Shown here: positions 9,001 to 17,612 of the stretch, in pieces
Numbering within the stretch: the first letter of the stretch is position 1
How the letters are laid out: each line of letters opens with the position of its first letter
NCBI RefSeq assembly: GCF_034344865.1
Contig: NZ_CP133774.1
Span: 4,278,001 to 4,342,000 of the forward strand
Direction: 5' to 3'
Origin: Pseudomonas sp. 10S4
GTDB lineage: Bacteria > Pseudomonadota > Gammaproteobacteria > Pseudomonadales > Pseudomonadaceae
Length of the DNA: 64,000 nt
Made by a program: the position numbers and the translations under genes
The notes under the pieces: generated by a model
Seen by the model: the letters and a program-made list of their open reading frames with translations, nothing else
Told to the model about the DNA's origin: nothing
Database searches by the model: none

Positions 9001-9968
9001 TCGAGATTTTATCGGCCACCGCTTTGGCCACCGTGCAGGACTTCGGTCGTTTTGGCAGCCTCGGTTTCGGCGTCGGAACCTCCGGCGCAATGGACCATTT
9101 GGCGCTGGCGCTGGGTAACCTATTGCTGGGCAATCCCGAAGACGCGGCAGCGATCGAAATCCCGTTGTTCCCATTCGAAGTACGGTTTACCCAGGACTGT
9201 GCGTTTGCGTTCACCGGTGCAGCTTGCGAAGCAACCCTCGACGGTCAGCCATTGTTGCCGTACTGGGTGGCGCAGGCTTGGGAAGGCCAGGTACTGAGCC
9301 TCGGCTACCCAGCCTGCGGCAGTCGGGCTTATCTATGCCTGGCCGGCGGCGTCGATGTGCCATCGGTGCTCGGTTCGCGCAGCACGCAATTGCGCGGCGA
9401 GTTCGGTGGCTTGCAGGGGCGGGCGTTGCAGCAAGGCGACCGGATCGCGGCGCTGCGTCCAGGCATGAGTGCGCTGCCAACGGATTTCGGCGTCGTGTCA
9501 CCGAGTCTGGCCTTGCCATTGCAACGCGATGGACTGCCGGCGATGCGCGTACTGCCTGCGGCCGAATACGAGTGTTTTCTGGACGAATCCCGTGCGGCGT
9601 TCTGGGCCGGCGAGTGGAAGGTCACGACCCAGAGCAACCGCTACGGCTACCGGCTCGAAGGCGCGCCGATCTTGCCCAAGGCGCCGATGGAAGTCCGTTC
9701 CCACGGCATCGTCCCCGGCGTGATTCAGGTGCCCCACGGTGGCCAGCCGATCATCCAGATGCGCGATGCGCAACCGAGTGGCGGTTATCCGAAATTTGGC
9801 ACCGTGATCGAGGCCGATCTCTGGCGTCTGGGTCAGGCGCCGATTGGCAGCAAGGTACGGTTTATCGAGTGCAGCTATGCCGAAGCCGTCGCGGCCCTGG
9901 AAGATAATCAGCGCTATCTCGCGGAGGTCAGCCGCCTGGTTGACCTTCACGGGCTGGCCTCGCGTTAA
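8997..9968 (+). CDS. pxpC: 5-oxoprolinase subunit PxpC (KipA family)
   Basis: This 323-residue protein has the family start [32 protein letters not shown] and the blocks SYRAYLCLAGG-like GSRAYLCLAGGVDVP and PHGGQPIIQMRDAQPSGGYPKFGTV. It is the partner of PxpB (ATGA overlap at 8997-9000) and belongs to the biotin-dependent carboxyltransferase-like family. It acts in the cytoplasm on 5-oxoproline or a related lactam. All motif blocks look intact. Confidence 0.93.
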   Translation: MIEILSATALATVQDFGRFGSLGFGVGTSGAMDHLALALGNLLLGNPEDAAAIEIPLFPFEVRFTQDCAFAFTGAACEATLDGQPLLPYWVAQAWEGQVLSLGYPACGSRAYLCLAGGVDVPSVLGSRSTQLRGEFGGLQGRALQQGDRIAALRPGMSALPTDFGVVSPSLALPLQRDGLPAMRVLPAAEYECFLDESRAAFWAGEWKVTTQSNRYGYRLEGAPILPKAPMEVRSHGIVPGVIQVPHGGQPIIQMRDAQPSGGYPKFGTVIEADLWRLGQAPIGSKVRFIECSYAEAVAALEDNQRYLAEVSRLVDLHGLASR

Positions 9969-9980
9969 GGACATTCAGAC

Positions 9981-10384
9981 ATGACAAATCAGGAAATCCG
10001 CCAGTTGGCGGTGTGGCTCAAGGAGACCCACCTGGCTGGCGCGGAAATCCGTCGTCCGGGGCTTTATTTGGTGCTCAAGCGCTGTGTCGACGAGGTCGCG
10101 GCGCCGGTTCAGATCACGGCGCCAGAACCTTTGAAGGCGCCCGATGAACAGCTGTTGAAGACCCCGGCCTGGGCCGGTTGCTGCTGACGCACCCGCAACA
10201 GAGCGAGGTGCTGGTATCGGTTGGCAGTCGGGTGGCGCCAGGGCAACTGGTCGCGTTGCTGCAAGTCGGCGATTTGCTGTTGCCGATTCTCAGCCAGAAG
10301 GCCGGACGGGTGGCGGCGGTGTTGACGGTGTGTGGCACGACGGTGGGTTTTGGCGAGGCGTTCATGCGCCTGGATGCGGCATGA
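9981..10384 (+). pseudogene. Small biotinyl/lipoyl-like protein, frameshifted and without acceptor lysine
   Basis: The first frame (9981-10187) gives TNQEIRQLAVWLKETHLAGAEIRRPGLYLVLKR, resembling the N-terminal helix of the BCCP at 6520. The second frame (from about 10170) gives a biotinyl-type beta fold, LLLTHPQQSEVLVSVGSRVAPGQLVALLQVGDLLLPILSQ. One extra base at GGG 10171-10173 would join them as PAWGRLLLTHP, giving about 134 residues. Where a carrier has EAMKM this has LQVGDLL, so there is no lysine to biotinylate. It may be a structural subunit or a decaying duplicate; the frameshift may be a sequencing error. Confidence 0.7.
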
Positions 10385-10400
10385 CGAGTGAGGGCAAGTG

Positions 10401-11168
10401 ATGAAGATTGATTTGAACGCGGATCTGGGCGAGGGCTTCGGACCTTGGCGCATGGGTGAAGATGAAGCGTTGATGAGCCTGATCTCATCGGCCAACGTGG
10501 CGTGCGGTTTTCATGCCGGCGATCCGCTGATCATGGATAACACCGTGCGTCTGGCCAAGGCCGGCGGCATCGATCTGGGTGCCCATGTGGGCTTCCCCGA
10601 TTTGATGGGTTTTGGCCGGCGGCAGATGAACATTGAACTCAAGGAACTGGCGACCTACGTGATTTATCAGCTCGGGGCGCTGGCCGGGATGGCGGCGGTC
10701 AATGGCCATCGCATAACCCACATGAGTTTTCACGGCGCGCTGGGCAACATGGTCGCCGCCGACGCGGCGTTGGCCGAGCCCCTAGTCTGTGCGGTGGCAG
10801 CGTTCGATCCGACGCTGATTATCAGTTCATCGAGCAGTCGGGCCATCGAAAACGCCGCTGACAAATGCGGGTTGCGGGTCGCCACCACGTTTCTGGCTGA
10901 CCGTGCCTACGACGACGACTGCCTGCTGGTGCCGCGCAAGGTGCCGGGCTCGGTGATCAAGGAACCGGCGGCCGTGTTGCAACGGGTTCGACAGTTGCTG
11001 GAGGAGGGCACCGTGACCACGCTCAACGGCAAGCACATTGCGGTGCCGGCGCATTCGATCCTGCTGCACGGCGACACCCCTGGCGCAGTGGACCTGGCCC
11101 GCACCATCCGTCGAGAAATCGAGCTGGCGGGCGGTTGCATCACGCCTATTTCGCAACTGTTGGCGTAA
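10401..11168 (+). CDS. pxpA: 5-oxoprolinase subunit PxpA (LamB/YcsF family)
   Basis: This 255-residue protein begins MKIDLNADLGEGFGPWRMGEDEALM and has SANVACGFHAGDP, GAHVGFPDLMGFGRR and HSILLHGDTPGAV, all family hallmarks with the metal-site Asp and His residues. It is the third component of the ATP-dependent 5-oxoprolinase PxpABC. ATG 10401 follows GAGGGCAAG; GTG 10398 directly before it is a poorer choice. It ends the first operon, and a Nac-type promoter starts 14 bases after the stop. Confidence 0.94.
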   Translation: MKIDLNADLGEGFGPWRMGEDEALMSLISSANVACGFHAGDPLIMDNTVRLAKAGGIDLGAHVGFPDLMGFGRRQMNIELKELATYVIYQLGALAGMAAVNGHRITHMSFHGALGNMVAADAALAEPLVCAVAAFDPTLIISSSSSRAIENAADKCGLRVATTFLADRAYDDDCLLVPRKVPGSVIKEPAAVLQRVRQLLEEGTVTTLNGKHIAVPAHSILLHGDTPGAVDLARTIRREIELAGGCITPISQLLA

Positions 11169-11181
11169 CGGTTGCACGGTC

Positions 11182-11246
11182 ATAAGCAGGGCTTATTGCC
11201 ACACAGTCATTCCGTCTTGGTCCACGGCTTCAGGGCTGGATAGAGT
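11182..11246 (+). promoter_or_regulatory. Nac-type operator and promoter for the SDR-ABC operon
   Basis: ATAAGCAGGGCTTAT (11182-11196) is a near-perfect dyad. After exactly 16 bases comes CGTCTTGGTC with -35 TTGGTC (11217-11222), an 18-bp spacer and TAGAGT (11241-11246). Operator, spacing and -35 are the same as at 6412-6476, so both operons should be co-activated. The start would be near 11253, with the operator centred at about -64. Confidence 0.75.
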
Positions 11247-11299
11247 CGAAGTCATCGCGATCACCGAGTGATCCGCACATGTAATACGAGGACAAACTC

Positions 11300-12052
11300 A
11301 TGCCATTTTCAGATTACAAAACCGCGCTGGTGACCGGCGCCTCTTCCGGGATTGGCGCCGCCGTCGTCGAGCGCCTGTGTCAGGAAGGCGTGCAGGTGCA
11401 TGCCTTAGCTCGCAGCGCTGAGAAGCTACAAGAACTGGCGGCGAAAACCGGCTGCATCGCACATGCCATCGATGTTACCGACCTGGCCGGGTTGACCCGT
11501 CTGTTCGGAACCCAGCAGTTCGACATTCTGGTGAACAACGCCGGGGTCGATAAACCGGGTTCGATTCTCAAGGCTGACGCCGAAGGCATCGACTTGCTGA
11601 TCGACGTCAACCTGCGGGCGGTCTTGCACCTGGCACGTCTGGCGTTGCCGGGTATGGTTGAGCGCGACTGTGGCCACATCATCAACATCAGTTCGATTGC
11701 CGCGGCTTACAACTTCGGCGGCAACTCGACTTATCACGCCACCAAAGCGGCCGTGAGCATGCTCTCGCGACAGCTGCGCATCGACGCGTTCGGCAAGCGG
11801 GTTCGGGTCACCGAGATCTGTCCAGGCCGGGTGGCCACCGACATCTTTGCCCACGTCCATGGCGATTCCGAAGATACCTACAAGCGTTTCGTCGAAGGTT
11901 TCGAACTGCCGCAGGCCAAGGACATCGCCGACGCCATCGCGTTTGCCATCGCCGCGCCGATTTCGGTCAACGTCGGGCACATGGAAATCACCCCGACCCT
12001 GCAAGTGCCAGGCGGTCTGTCGACGGCCCGTCCGCAGGATTATCAGGGCTGA
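11300..12052 (+). CDS. SDR-family oxidoreductase
   Basis: This 250-residue classical short-chain dehydrogenase has the TGASSGIG cofactor loop, the NNAG motif, the catalytic Ser (NISSIAA) and YHATK (YxxxK). The CPGRVATDIF segment and overall pattern resemble YdfG-type NADP-dependent serine/3-hydroxy-acid dehydrogenases. It is first in the operon with the amino-acid ABC transporter and is likely to act on the imported compound. GAGG lies 10 bases before ATG. Confidence 0.9.
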   Translation: MPFSDYKTALVTGASSGIGAAVVERLCQEGVQVHALARSAEKLQELAAKTGCIAHAIDVTDLAGLTRLFGTQQFDILVNNAGVDKPGSILKADAEGIDLLIDVNLRAVLHLARLALPGMVERDCGHIINISSIAAAYNFGGNSTYHATKAAVSMLSRQLRIDAFGKRVRVTEICPGRVATDIFAHVHGDSEDTYKRFVEGFELPQAKDIADAIAFAIAAPISVNVGHMEITPTLQVPGGLSTARPQDYQG

Positions 12053-12169
12053 GATCCTCCACGAAAGACGCCTGCCAGAAGAACGGATCAATCCGTCATG
12101 CCATACCCACGCCACGCTTGTCGCTGGCGACTTAATTCTGCCCTAGCCCAATGCCGATAGGGATTGACC

Positions 12170-12871
12170 ATGAAGCGTGACTTCGATTTGGCCGCGGTTC
12201 TGCAAGGCGAATATGCCGAGCTGATCGTCAAGGGCATTGAAAAGACTCTACAACTGGCGCTGTTCGCCTGGCTGCTGGCGATGGCCCTGGCGCTGTTGCT
12301 GGTGACCGTGCGCCTGACCGGAAACAAACTCGCCGACCGGTTAGTGGCCGGTTACGTGTCCTACCACCGAAACGTGCCGACGCTGGTGCAACTGATGCTC
12401 TGGTATTTCGGCGTACCGACCTTGCTCAGCGAGTCCACTCAACTGTGGCTGGCGAACTACAGTACTGAATACCTGTTCTCGGTAATTGCCCTGGGGTTGT
12501 GCCAAGCCGCGTATTTCTGTGAGGACATCCGCAGCGGCCTGCGCGCCATTCCCGCCGGGCAGACCGAAGCGTCCCGAGCGCTCGGGTTGGGTTATGTGCG
12601 CTCGATGCGCTACGTGATCCTGCCGCAAGGTGTGCGCAACTGCCTGCCATCACTGATCAACCACACCGTGCTGTTGTTTAAGAACACCAGTCTGGCTATG
12701 GCCATCGGTGTGGTCGAGCTGAGTTACGCCACCCGCGAAGTCGAGAACTACACCTTCCGTACCTTCGAGTCGTACCTGGTTGCCACGGTGTTCTACCTGG
12801 TGTTTTCACTGCTGTTGATGGGGCTCGGCGCGTTGTTGGCGCGACGCTTCAACAAAGCGCTGGCGAGGTAG
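12170..12871 (+). CDS. Polar amino-acid ABC transporter permease 1
   Basis: This 233-residue HisM/GlnP-type inner-membrane permease has the EAA-loop [29 protein letters not shown] that contacts the ATPase. About five hydrophobic helices are visible. ATG 12170 follows a GATAGGGATT ribosome site; TTG 12164 is the alternative. Its TAG ends one base before the next ATG. It should pair with the following permease and the ATPase at 13636. Confidence 0.92.
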   Translation: MKRDFDLAAVLQGEYAELIVKGIEKTLQLALFAWLLAMALALLLVTVRLTGNKLADRLVAGYVSYHRNVPTLVQLMLWYFGVPTLLSESTQLWLANYSTEYLFSVIALGLCQAAYFCEDIRSGLRAIPAGQTEASRALGLGYVRSMRYVILPQGVRNCLPSLINHTVLLFKNTSLAMAIGVVELSYATREVENYTFRTFESYLVATVFYLVFSLLLMGLGALLARRFNKALAR

Positions 12872-13621
12872 ATGACGATGTTTGATCTCTTCTCGATTTT
12901 GCAAAACAACTGGACGCTTTTTCTGATCGGCCAATATCCCCACGGCCCGTTGGGCGGTTTGGCCAGCACCTTGATTCTGGCAGCGCTGGCGCTGGTGATG
13001 GCATTCCCGTTTGGCTTGCTGCTGGCGCTGGCTCGGGTTTCGCCGTGGAAGGGCCTGCGTTGGGCGGCCACGGTCTGGGTCTATGTACTGCGCGGCATTC
13101 CATTGCTGATGGTGATTTTCTGGACGTACTTCCTGGTGCCGTTGCTGATCGGCCACAACATCACCGGGTTCGTCACCATGCTCTGTACATTGGTGATCTA
13201 CCAAAGTGCCTACCTGTGCGAAATCATCCGTGGCGGTATCCAGGCGTTACCGCCGGGTCAGTACGAAGCGTCCCGCGCACTCGGCCTCGGTTACCTGCGC
13301 ACGACGATCTGGGTGATCTTGCCGCAAGCGTTGTACAACGCGTTGCCCAGCCTGATCAGCCAGTTCATCTCGATCATCAAGGAAACCTCGCTGGGCTATG
13401 TCATCAACGTCCAGGAAGTGACCTTCGCTGCCAACCAGGTCAATAACCAACTGCTGACCAAGCCGTTCCAGGTGTTTTTCATCCTGGCGATCATCTACTA
13501 CCTGCTCTGTTTCGGCCTGACCCATCTGGCGGGCTGGGTGGAACGCCGTATCGCTCGCAAGCGCCTGGGTAATGGCGGTCCGGCCGTGGCTGCCGACCCT
13601 TTATTGGCCATCGATAATTGA
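12872..13621 (+). CDS. Polar amino-acid ABC transporter permease 2
   Basis: This 249-residue HisQ/GltK-type permease has the EAA loop [36 protein letters not shown]. It follows permease 1 without a gap, with an ATG at 12872 and a second at 12878 as alternative. A charged, arginine-rich C-terminus follows the last helix. It is the second half of the membrane channel. Confidence 0.92.
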   Translation: MTMFDLFSILQNNWTLFLIGQYPHGPLGGLASTLILAALALVMAFPFGLLLALARVSPWKGLRWAATVWVYVLRGIPLLMVIFWTYFLVPLLIGHNITGFVTMLCTLVIYQSAYLCEIIRGGIQALPPGQYEASRALGLGYLRTTIWVILPQALYNALPSLISQFISIIKETSLGYVINVQEVTFAANQVNNQLLTKPFQVFFILAIIYYLLCFGLTHLAGWVERRIARKRLGNGGPAVAADPLLAIDN

Positions 13622-13635
13622 AGAGGGTTGCGACC

Positions 13636-14373
13636 ATGCATCCAATGATCATGTTTTCGAATATCAACAAATGGTACGGCGAGTACCACGCACTGACCAA
13701 CATCACCGCGGAGGTGAAACCCGGTGAAGTGGTGGTGTTGTGTGGCCCGTCAGGGTCCGGCAAGTCGACGTTGATCCGCACGGTCAATCGCCTGGAAGAC
13801 ATTCAGAAAGGCCAGATCGAGTTCGACGGCCAGGACGTCGCCGGCACGGACGCGCACATCAACCGACTGCGCAGCCGTGTGGGTTTCGTGTTCCAGAGCT
13901 TCAATCTGTTTCCACACCTGTCGGTGCTGGAAAACATCACCCTGGCGCCGAGCAAAATTCGCAACCTGAAAGGTTCGGCCGCCAAGCAACACGCCATGCA
14001 ATTGCTGGATCGGGTCGGGCTGGCGCACAAGGCCGGCGCCTATCCGGCGCAGCTGTCCGGCGGTCAGCAGCAGCGGGTGGCGATCGCCCGGGCGTTGGCG
14101 ATGGAGCCGCCCGTGATGTTGTTCGATGAACCCACCAGTGCCCTCGACCCGGAAATGGTCGGTGAGGTGCTGAGTGTGATGAAAGGCTTGGCCAAGGAGG
14201 GCATGACCATGATGTGCGTGACTCACGAGATGAACTTTGCCCGTGAAGTCGCTGACACCATCTGGTTTATGGACGCGGGTCAGATTCTGGAAAAGAGCAC
14301 GCCCGAAAGCTTCTTCAATCAGCCCGCGCACCCGCGAGCGCAACGTTTCATTGCCGATCTGCGGGCTCATTGA
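13636..14373 (+). CDS. Polar amino-acid ABC transporter ATP-binding protein
   Basis: This 245-residue GlnQ/HisP-type ATPase has Walker [10 protein letters not shown], the Q loop [10 protein letters not shown], the signature [17 protein letters not shown], Walker [15 protein letters not shown] and the switch histidine in CVTHEM. ATG 13636 follows GAAGAGGG; the TTG at 13618 overlapping the permease stop is less likely. It is the only ABC ATPase in the window, so it may also serve the second permease pair at 15364-16757. Confidence 0.94.
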   Translation: MHPMIMFSNINKWYGEYHALTNITAEVKPGEVVVLCGPSGSGKSTLIRTVNRLEDIQKGQIEFDGQDVAGTDAHINRLRSRVGFVFQSFNLFPHLSVLENITLAPSKIRNLKGSAAKQHAMQLLDRVGLAHKAGAYPAQLSGGQQQRVAIARALAMEPPVMLFDEPTSALDPEMVGEVLSVMKGLAKEGMTMMCVTHEMNFAREVADTIWFMDAGQILEKSTPESFFNQPAHPRAQRFIADLRAH

Positions 14374-14429
14374 GTCGCAACGGTTTTGCTTGCTCTGCCA
14401 TTCGACTTTCTCATCCCCGGAGTTTTTCC

Positions 14430-15263
14430 ATGCGTATGAAGCATCTGTTAGTCACGCTGGCGTTAGGTCCTTTGGCTGTTGCCGTCGCCCAGGCCGATCA
14501 ATTGAGCGACATCATGGCCAAGAAGTCGTTGAGCTGCGGCGTGTATGCCGACGTGCCACCGTTCTCGGCGCCTGATCCGAAAACCCGCGAACTGGTGGGC
14601 ATGGATGTCGATTTGTGCAAGGCCCTGGCCAAGACCATGGGCGTTGAACTGGAGCTCAAACCGCTGTCGGTGGAAGCGCGGATTCCTGAGGTGAAAATGG
14701 GCCGTGTCGATGTGATCTTCGCCAACCTGGCCTACACCAAGACCCGCGCCGAACAGATCCAGTTCAGCGACCCGTACTACATCGCCAAGGAAACCCTGGT
14801 GGTGCGCGCGGTCAACGCCGATCAGCCGAAAAGCTTCTTCAAGGACAAGCGCATCAGCTCCACCAAAGGCTCGACCTCCGAGCAGTCGATCCGAATTGCC
14901 GGGGCAACTCCGGTGACGTTCCAGGACACCGGTTCGGCCTACATGGCCTTGCAACAAAACAAGGTCGTGGGCCTGGTGACCAACACCATGACCGCGTTGA
15001 AACTGGTGGGTCAGGCCAAGGAAAGTGGTGTCGAACTGGCATTGGCCAAGGAGCCGATGGCCCTCGAACCAATTGGCGCGGGCATGCGCCGTGATGAGCC
15101 GGCCTTTCTGGCCAAGGTCAACGAATCGCTGGCGTCGATGGAAAAGTCCGGCGAGATCGATGCAATCTGGGACCGCTGGATCGGCCCAAACACCGCCTAC
15201 AAAATGGTTCGTGAGGACAAAGTACAGAGCCTTGGCAACTTGAAGTTCGATCCATTGCCTTGA
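14430..15263 (+). CDS. Polar amino-acid ABC transporter substrate-binding protein
   Basis: This 277-residue family-3 solute-binding protein has a signal peptide (MRMKHLLVTLALGPLAVAVAQA). The mature segment SLSCGVYADVPPFSAPDPKTRELVGMDVDLCKALA is typical of the family, as is the acidic/arginine contact region (EARIPEVKMGRVDVIFANLAYTKTRAEQIQFSDPYY). It delivers a polar amino acid or derivative to the permeases encoded upstream. ATG 14430 follows CCCGGAG. A strong terminator lies 37 bases after the stop. Confidence 0.92.
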   Translation: MRMKHLLVTLALGPLAVAVAQADQLSDIMAKKSLSCGVYADVPPFSAPDPKTRELVGMDVDLCKALAKTMGVELELKPLSVEARIPEVKMGRVDVIFANLAYTKTRAEQIQFSDPYYIAKETLVVRAVNADQPKSFFKDKRISSTKGSTSEQSIRIAGATPVTFQDTGSAYMALQQNKVVGLVTNTMTALKLVGQAKESGVELALAKEPMALEPIGAGMRRDEPAFLAKVNESLASMEKSGEIDAIWDRWIGPNTAYKMVREDKVQSLGNLKFDPLP

Positions 15264-15300
15264 GCCCGATGCACCGTCATTGTTGAGCAATGACTCGCTG

Positions 15301-15336
15301 AAAAAGCCCGACGACTGTGACAGCGCCGGGCTTTTT
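15301..15336. terminator. Bidirectional Rho-independent terminator
   Basis: AAAAAGCCCG and CGGGCTTTTT form a stem with A and T tracts on both sides, so it can end both the plus-strand SDR-ABC operon and the minus-strand permease gene ending at 15364. Confidence 0.88.
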
Positions 15337-15363
15337 CACGTGGAGTAAGCGTTGGCTTGTAGC

Positions 15364-16071
15364 TCAGCTCAAACGCTGATAAGCCAATAGACGGCGCTCG
15401 ACCAGCCGGAATATTCCCACCAGCGCACACGCCACCAGCATGTAGAGCAGGGCGGCAATCCCATAGGCCTGAAAGGTCTTGAAGGTGGCCGCGTTAACAT
15501 CTGCTGCGATTTTCAGGATGTCGGGAACGGTTGCGGTAAAGGCAATGGCCGTGGCATGGAGGACAAAAATCACTTCGTTACTGTAAGCGGGGAGTGCTCG
15601 ACGCAGCATGCTCGGGATCAGTACGTGAACGAACAGTTGGCTGCGGGTCATGCCCAAGGTCAGCGCCGCCTCGATCTCGCCGCGTGGGGTGGTACGCAGT
15701 ACGCCGGCAAGAATTTCAATGGTGTAAGCGCACGTATTCAAGGCCAGCGCCAGAATCATACAATGCATGCCGTCACGAAAGAACCACCACAGGCTCGATG
15801 ATTCTCTGATGAAGCTCAAACTGGCCAGGCCGCTGTAGATGATCAGCAGTTGCACGAACAGTGGGGTGCCGCGAAACACCAGGGTGTAGAGCCGAATGGG
15901 CAGTGCGAGCCACTGACTGCCGTAGGTGCGAATCAGCGCCAGCGGTATCGCCGCGCACAAACCGATGACGGCGGACGTCACCAACAGCCATAGCGTGATA
16001 GACAGACCGCTCCAGCGGTAACCGTCGGACCACAGGAAATTCGGCCCGAACTCTTTCAGTATCTCGATCAT
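15364..16071 (-). CDS. Amino-acid-type ABC transporter permease (HisM-like)
   Basis: This 235-residue permease has the EAA-loop equivalent TTPRGEIEAALTLGMTRSQLFVHVLIPSML. Its ATG overlaps the stop of the permease before it (ATGA at 16068-16071). It is the last gene of the Amadori-type operon. No ATP-binding subunit follows: the next element is a terminator. Confidence 0.9.
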   Translation of the reverse strand: MIEILKEFGPNFLWSDGYRWSGLSITLWLLVTSAVIGLCAAIPLALIRTYGSQWLALPIRLYTLVFRGTPLFVQLLIIYSGLASLSFIRESSSLWWFFRDGMHCMILALALNTCAYTIEILAGVLRTTPRGEIEAALTLGMTRSQLFVHVLIPSMLRRALPAYSNEVIFVLHATAIAFTATVPDILKIAADVNAATFKTFQAYGIAALLYMLVACALVGIFRLVERRLLAYQRLS

Positions 16072-16757
16072 GACGCTCTCCGCTGCGGTTCGACGCTGTA
16101 GCGCCGCTCAAGGTGCTTAAGCGCCAGACTTGAAAGGATCGCAAAGGCAAAAAATATCGCGGCAATCACCAGGTAGAAAAACATTTGCCTTGAGGTCGCG
16201 TTGCCCGCCTGTTTGGCGACCTGAACCATGTCATTGAGGCCCAGCAGCGAAATCAGGCCGGCACTTTTCAACAGCACTTGCCAGATATTGCCGATGCCGG
16301 GCAATGCGAAACGCATCATCTGTGGGAAGCGGATACGCCGCAGTACTTGCCAGTGGCTCATGCCATAGGCTCGAGCCGCCTCCAGTTGCCCGAACGGGAT
16401 GGCCTGGAAGGCCCCGCGAAAGGTCTCGGTGCAGTAGGCACCGTAGATGAATCCCAGCGTACCGATCGCGGTGCCGTAAGGGTTCAACTGAAAAGAGTCC
16501 TGGCCGAACGCTTCCGCCACCTGGTTCAGCCCGATTTGCGCGCTGTAGTAAATGAGCAGCATCAAGACCAGATCCGGGACACTGCGCACCAGCGTGGTAT
16601 AGACCGTTGCGATCAGCCGTAGCGGTGCCAGTGGCGAGAGTTTCGCCAAGGCCCCGAGCAGGCCAAGCGTGATGGCCACGCAGGCAGCCCAGGTGGCCAC
16701 CTGCACCGTCAACCATGCGCCCTGAAAAATAAGATGGCTGTATCCCTCAAGAAACAT
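16068..16757 (-). CDS. Amino-acid-type ABC transporter permease (HisQ-like)
   Basis: This 229-residue permease has the ATPase-contact loop AIPFGQLEAARAYGMSHWQVLRRIRFPQMM and the family's helix pattern. It lies between the binding protein (24-base gap) and the second permease (4-base overlap). It likely carries glycated amino acids together with the binding protein at 16782. Confidence 0.9.
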   Translation of the reverse strand: MFLEGYSHLIFQGAWLTVQVATWAACVAITLGLLGALAKLSPLAPLRLIATVYTTLVRSVPDLVLMLLIYYSAQIGLNQVAEAFGQDSFQLNPYGTAIGTLGFIYGAYCTETFRGAFQAIPFGQLEAARAYGMSHWQVLRRIRFPQMMRFALPGIGNIWQVLLKSAGLISLLGLNDMVQVAKQAGNATSRQMFFYLVIAAIFFAFAILSSLALKHLERRYSVEPQRRAS

Positions 16758-16781
16758 GGTTCCTGGCTCCGCGATGGTGGT

Positions 16782-17552
16782 TTATTTAGGCGAGATGTCG
16801 AAGTCGAAGTGTTTTTTGGCGATGCGCTCATAGGTGCCGTTTTGGTGGATCCGCTCGAGCGCCTGATTGATGTCGCTGGCCAGCGCGGTATCGCTTTTGC
16901 GCAAGCCGATCCCGGTTCCCGGCCCGAAGATTTCAGGGGATTTGACGATCTCACCGGCATAGCCGAAGCCTTTGCCAATCGGCTTCTTGAGCAGGCCTTC
17001 GGAGACCGCAATGGCATCGTCGAACGCTGCATCCAGCCGACCGTTGATCAAGTCCGAGTAGGTCAAGTCGCTGCTTTGGTAAGGCACCACCTCCACGCCT
17101 TTCAAGCCCCACATCTGCTTGGCATAGACTTCGAACACGCTGCCTTGCTGCACGCCGATGCGCTTGCCGCGTAAGGATTCGGCTGTCGGTTGCAAGGGGC
17201 TGCCCTCTGGTGCCACCAGGCGGGCCGGGGTGTCATACAGGGTGTCGGAAAAGGCGATTTCGGTTTTGCGTTCTTCGGTGATCGACAGGGCGGACAGGAT
17301 GCCGTCGAATTTCTTGCCTTTAAGCGCCGAGACCATCCCGTCGAAGGCGTTTTCTACCCAGACGCAACGACGTTTCAACTCGGTGCACAGGCTTTCCCCC
17401 AACTCGATATCGAAACCTGTCAGCGAACCGTCCGGGCGCTTGGACTCAAAGGGTGGGTAGGTGGGGTCGACCCCGAAACGCAGCTCTTCGCTGGCGCCCC
17501 AGCTCATCAGCGGGCTGGCCACGAGCATCAAACCGATCAGACATTTTTTCAT
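16782..17552 (-). CDS. Substrate-binding protein of the Amadori-type ABC transporter
   Basis: This is a 256-residue family-3 periplasmic binding protein. It has a signal peptide (MKKCLIGLMLVASPLMSWGA), then SEELRFGVDPTYPPFESKRPDGSLTGFDIELGESLC and DGILSALSITEERKTEIAFSDTLYDTPARLVAP. This resembles lysine/arginine/opine binding proteins, plausible for a fructosyl-lysine ligand. ATG 17552 is chosen over the longer frame from 17609 because it begins a proper signal peptide. It lies 60 bases downstream of the kinase gene. Confidence 0.9.
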   Translation of the reverse strand: MKKCLIGLMLVASPLMSWGASEELRFGVDPTYPPFESKRPDGSLTGFDIELGESLCTELKRRCVWVENAFDGMVSALKGKKFDGILSALSITEERKTEIAFSDTLYDTPARLVAPEGSPLQPTAESLRGKRIGVQQGSVFEVYAKQMWGLKGVEVVPYQSSDLTYSDLINGRLDAAFDDAIAVSEGLLKKPIGKGFGYAGEIVKSPEIFGPGTGIGLRKSDTALASDINQALERIHQNGTYERIAKKHFDFDISPK

Positions 17553-17612
17553 CGACAGGTATCCACGACAGGTTGGTTGAACAGCCCCGGGATTGGCCCG
17601 GGGCAGCACGCA

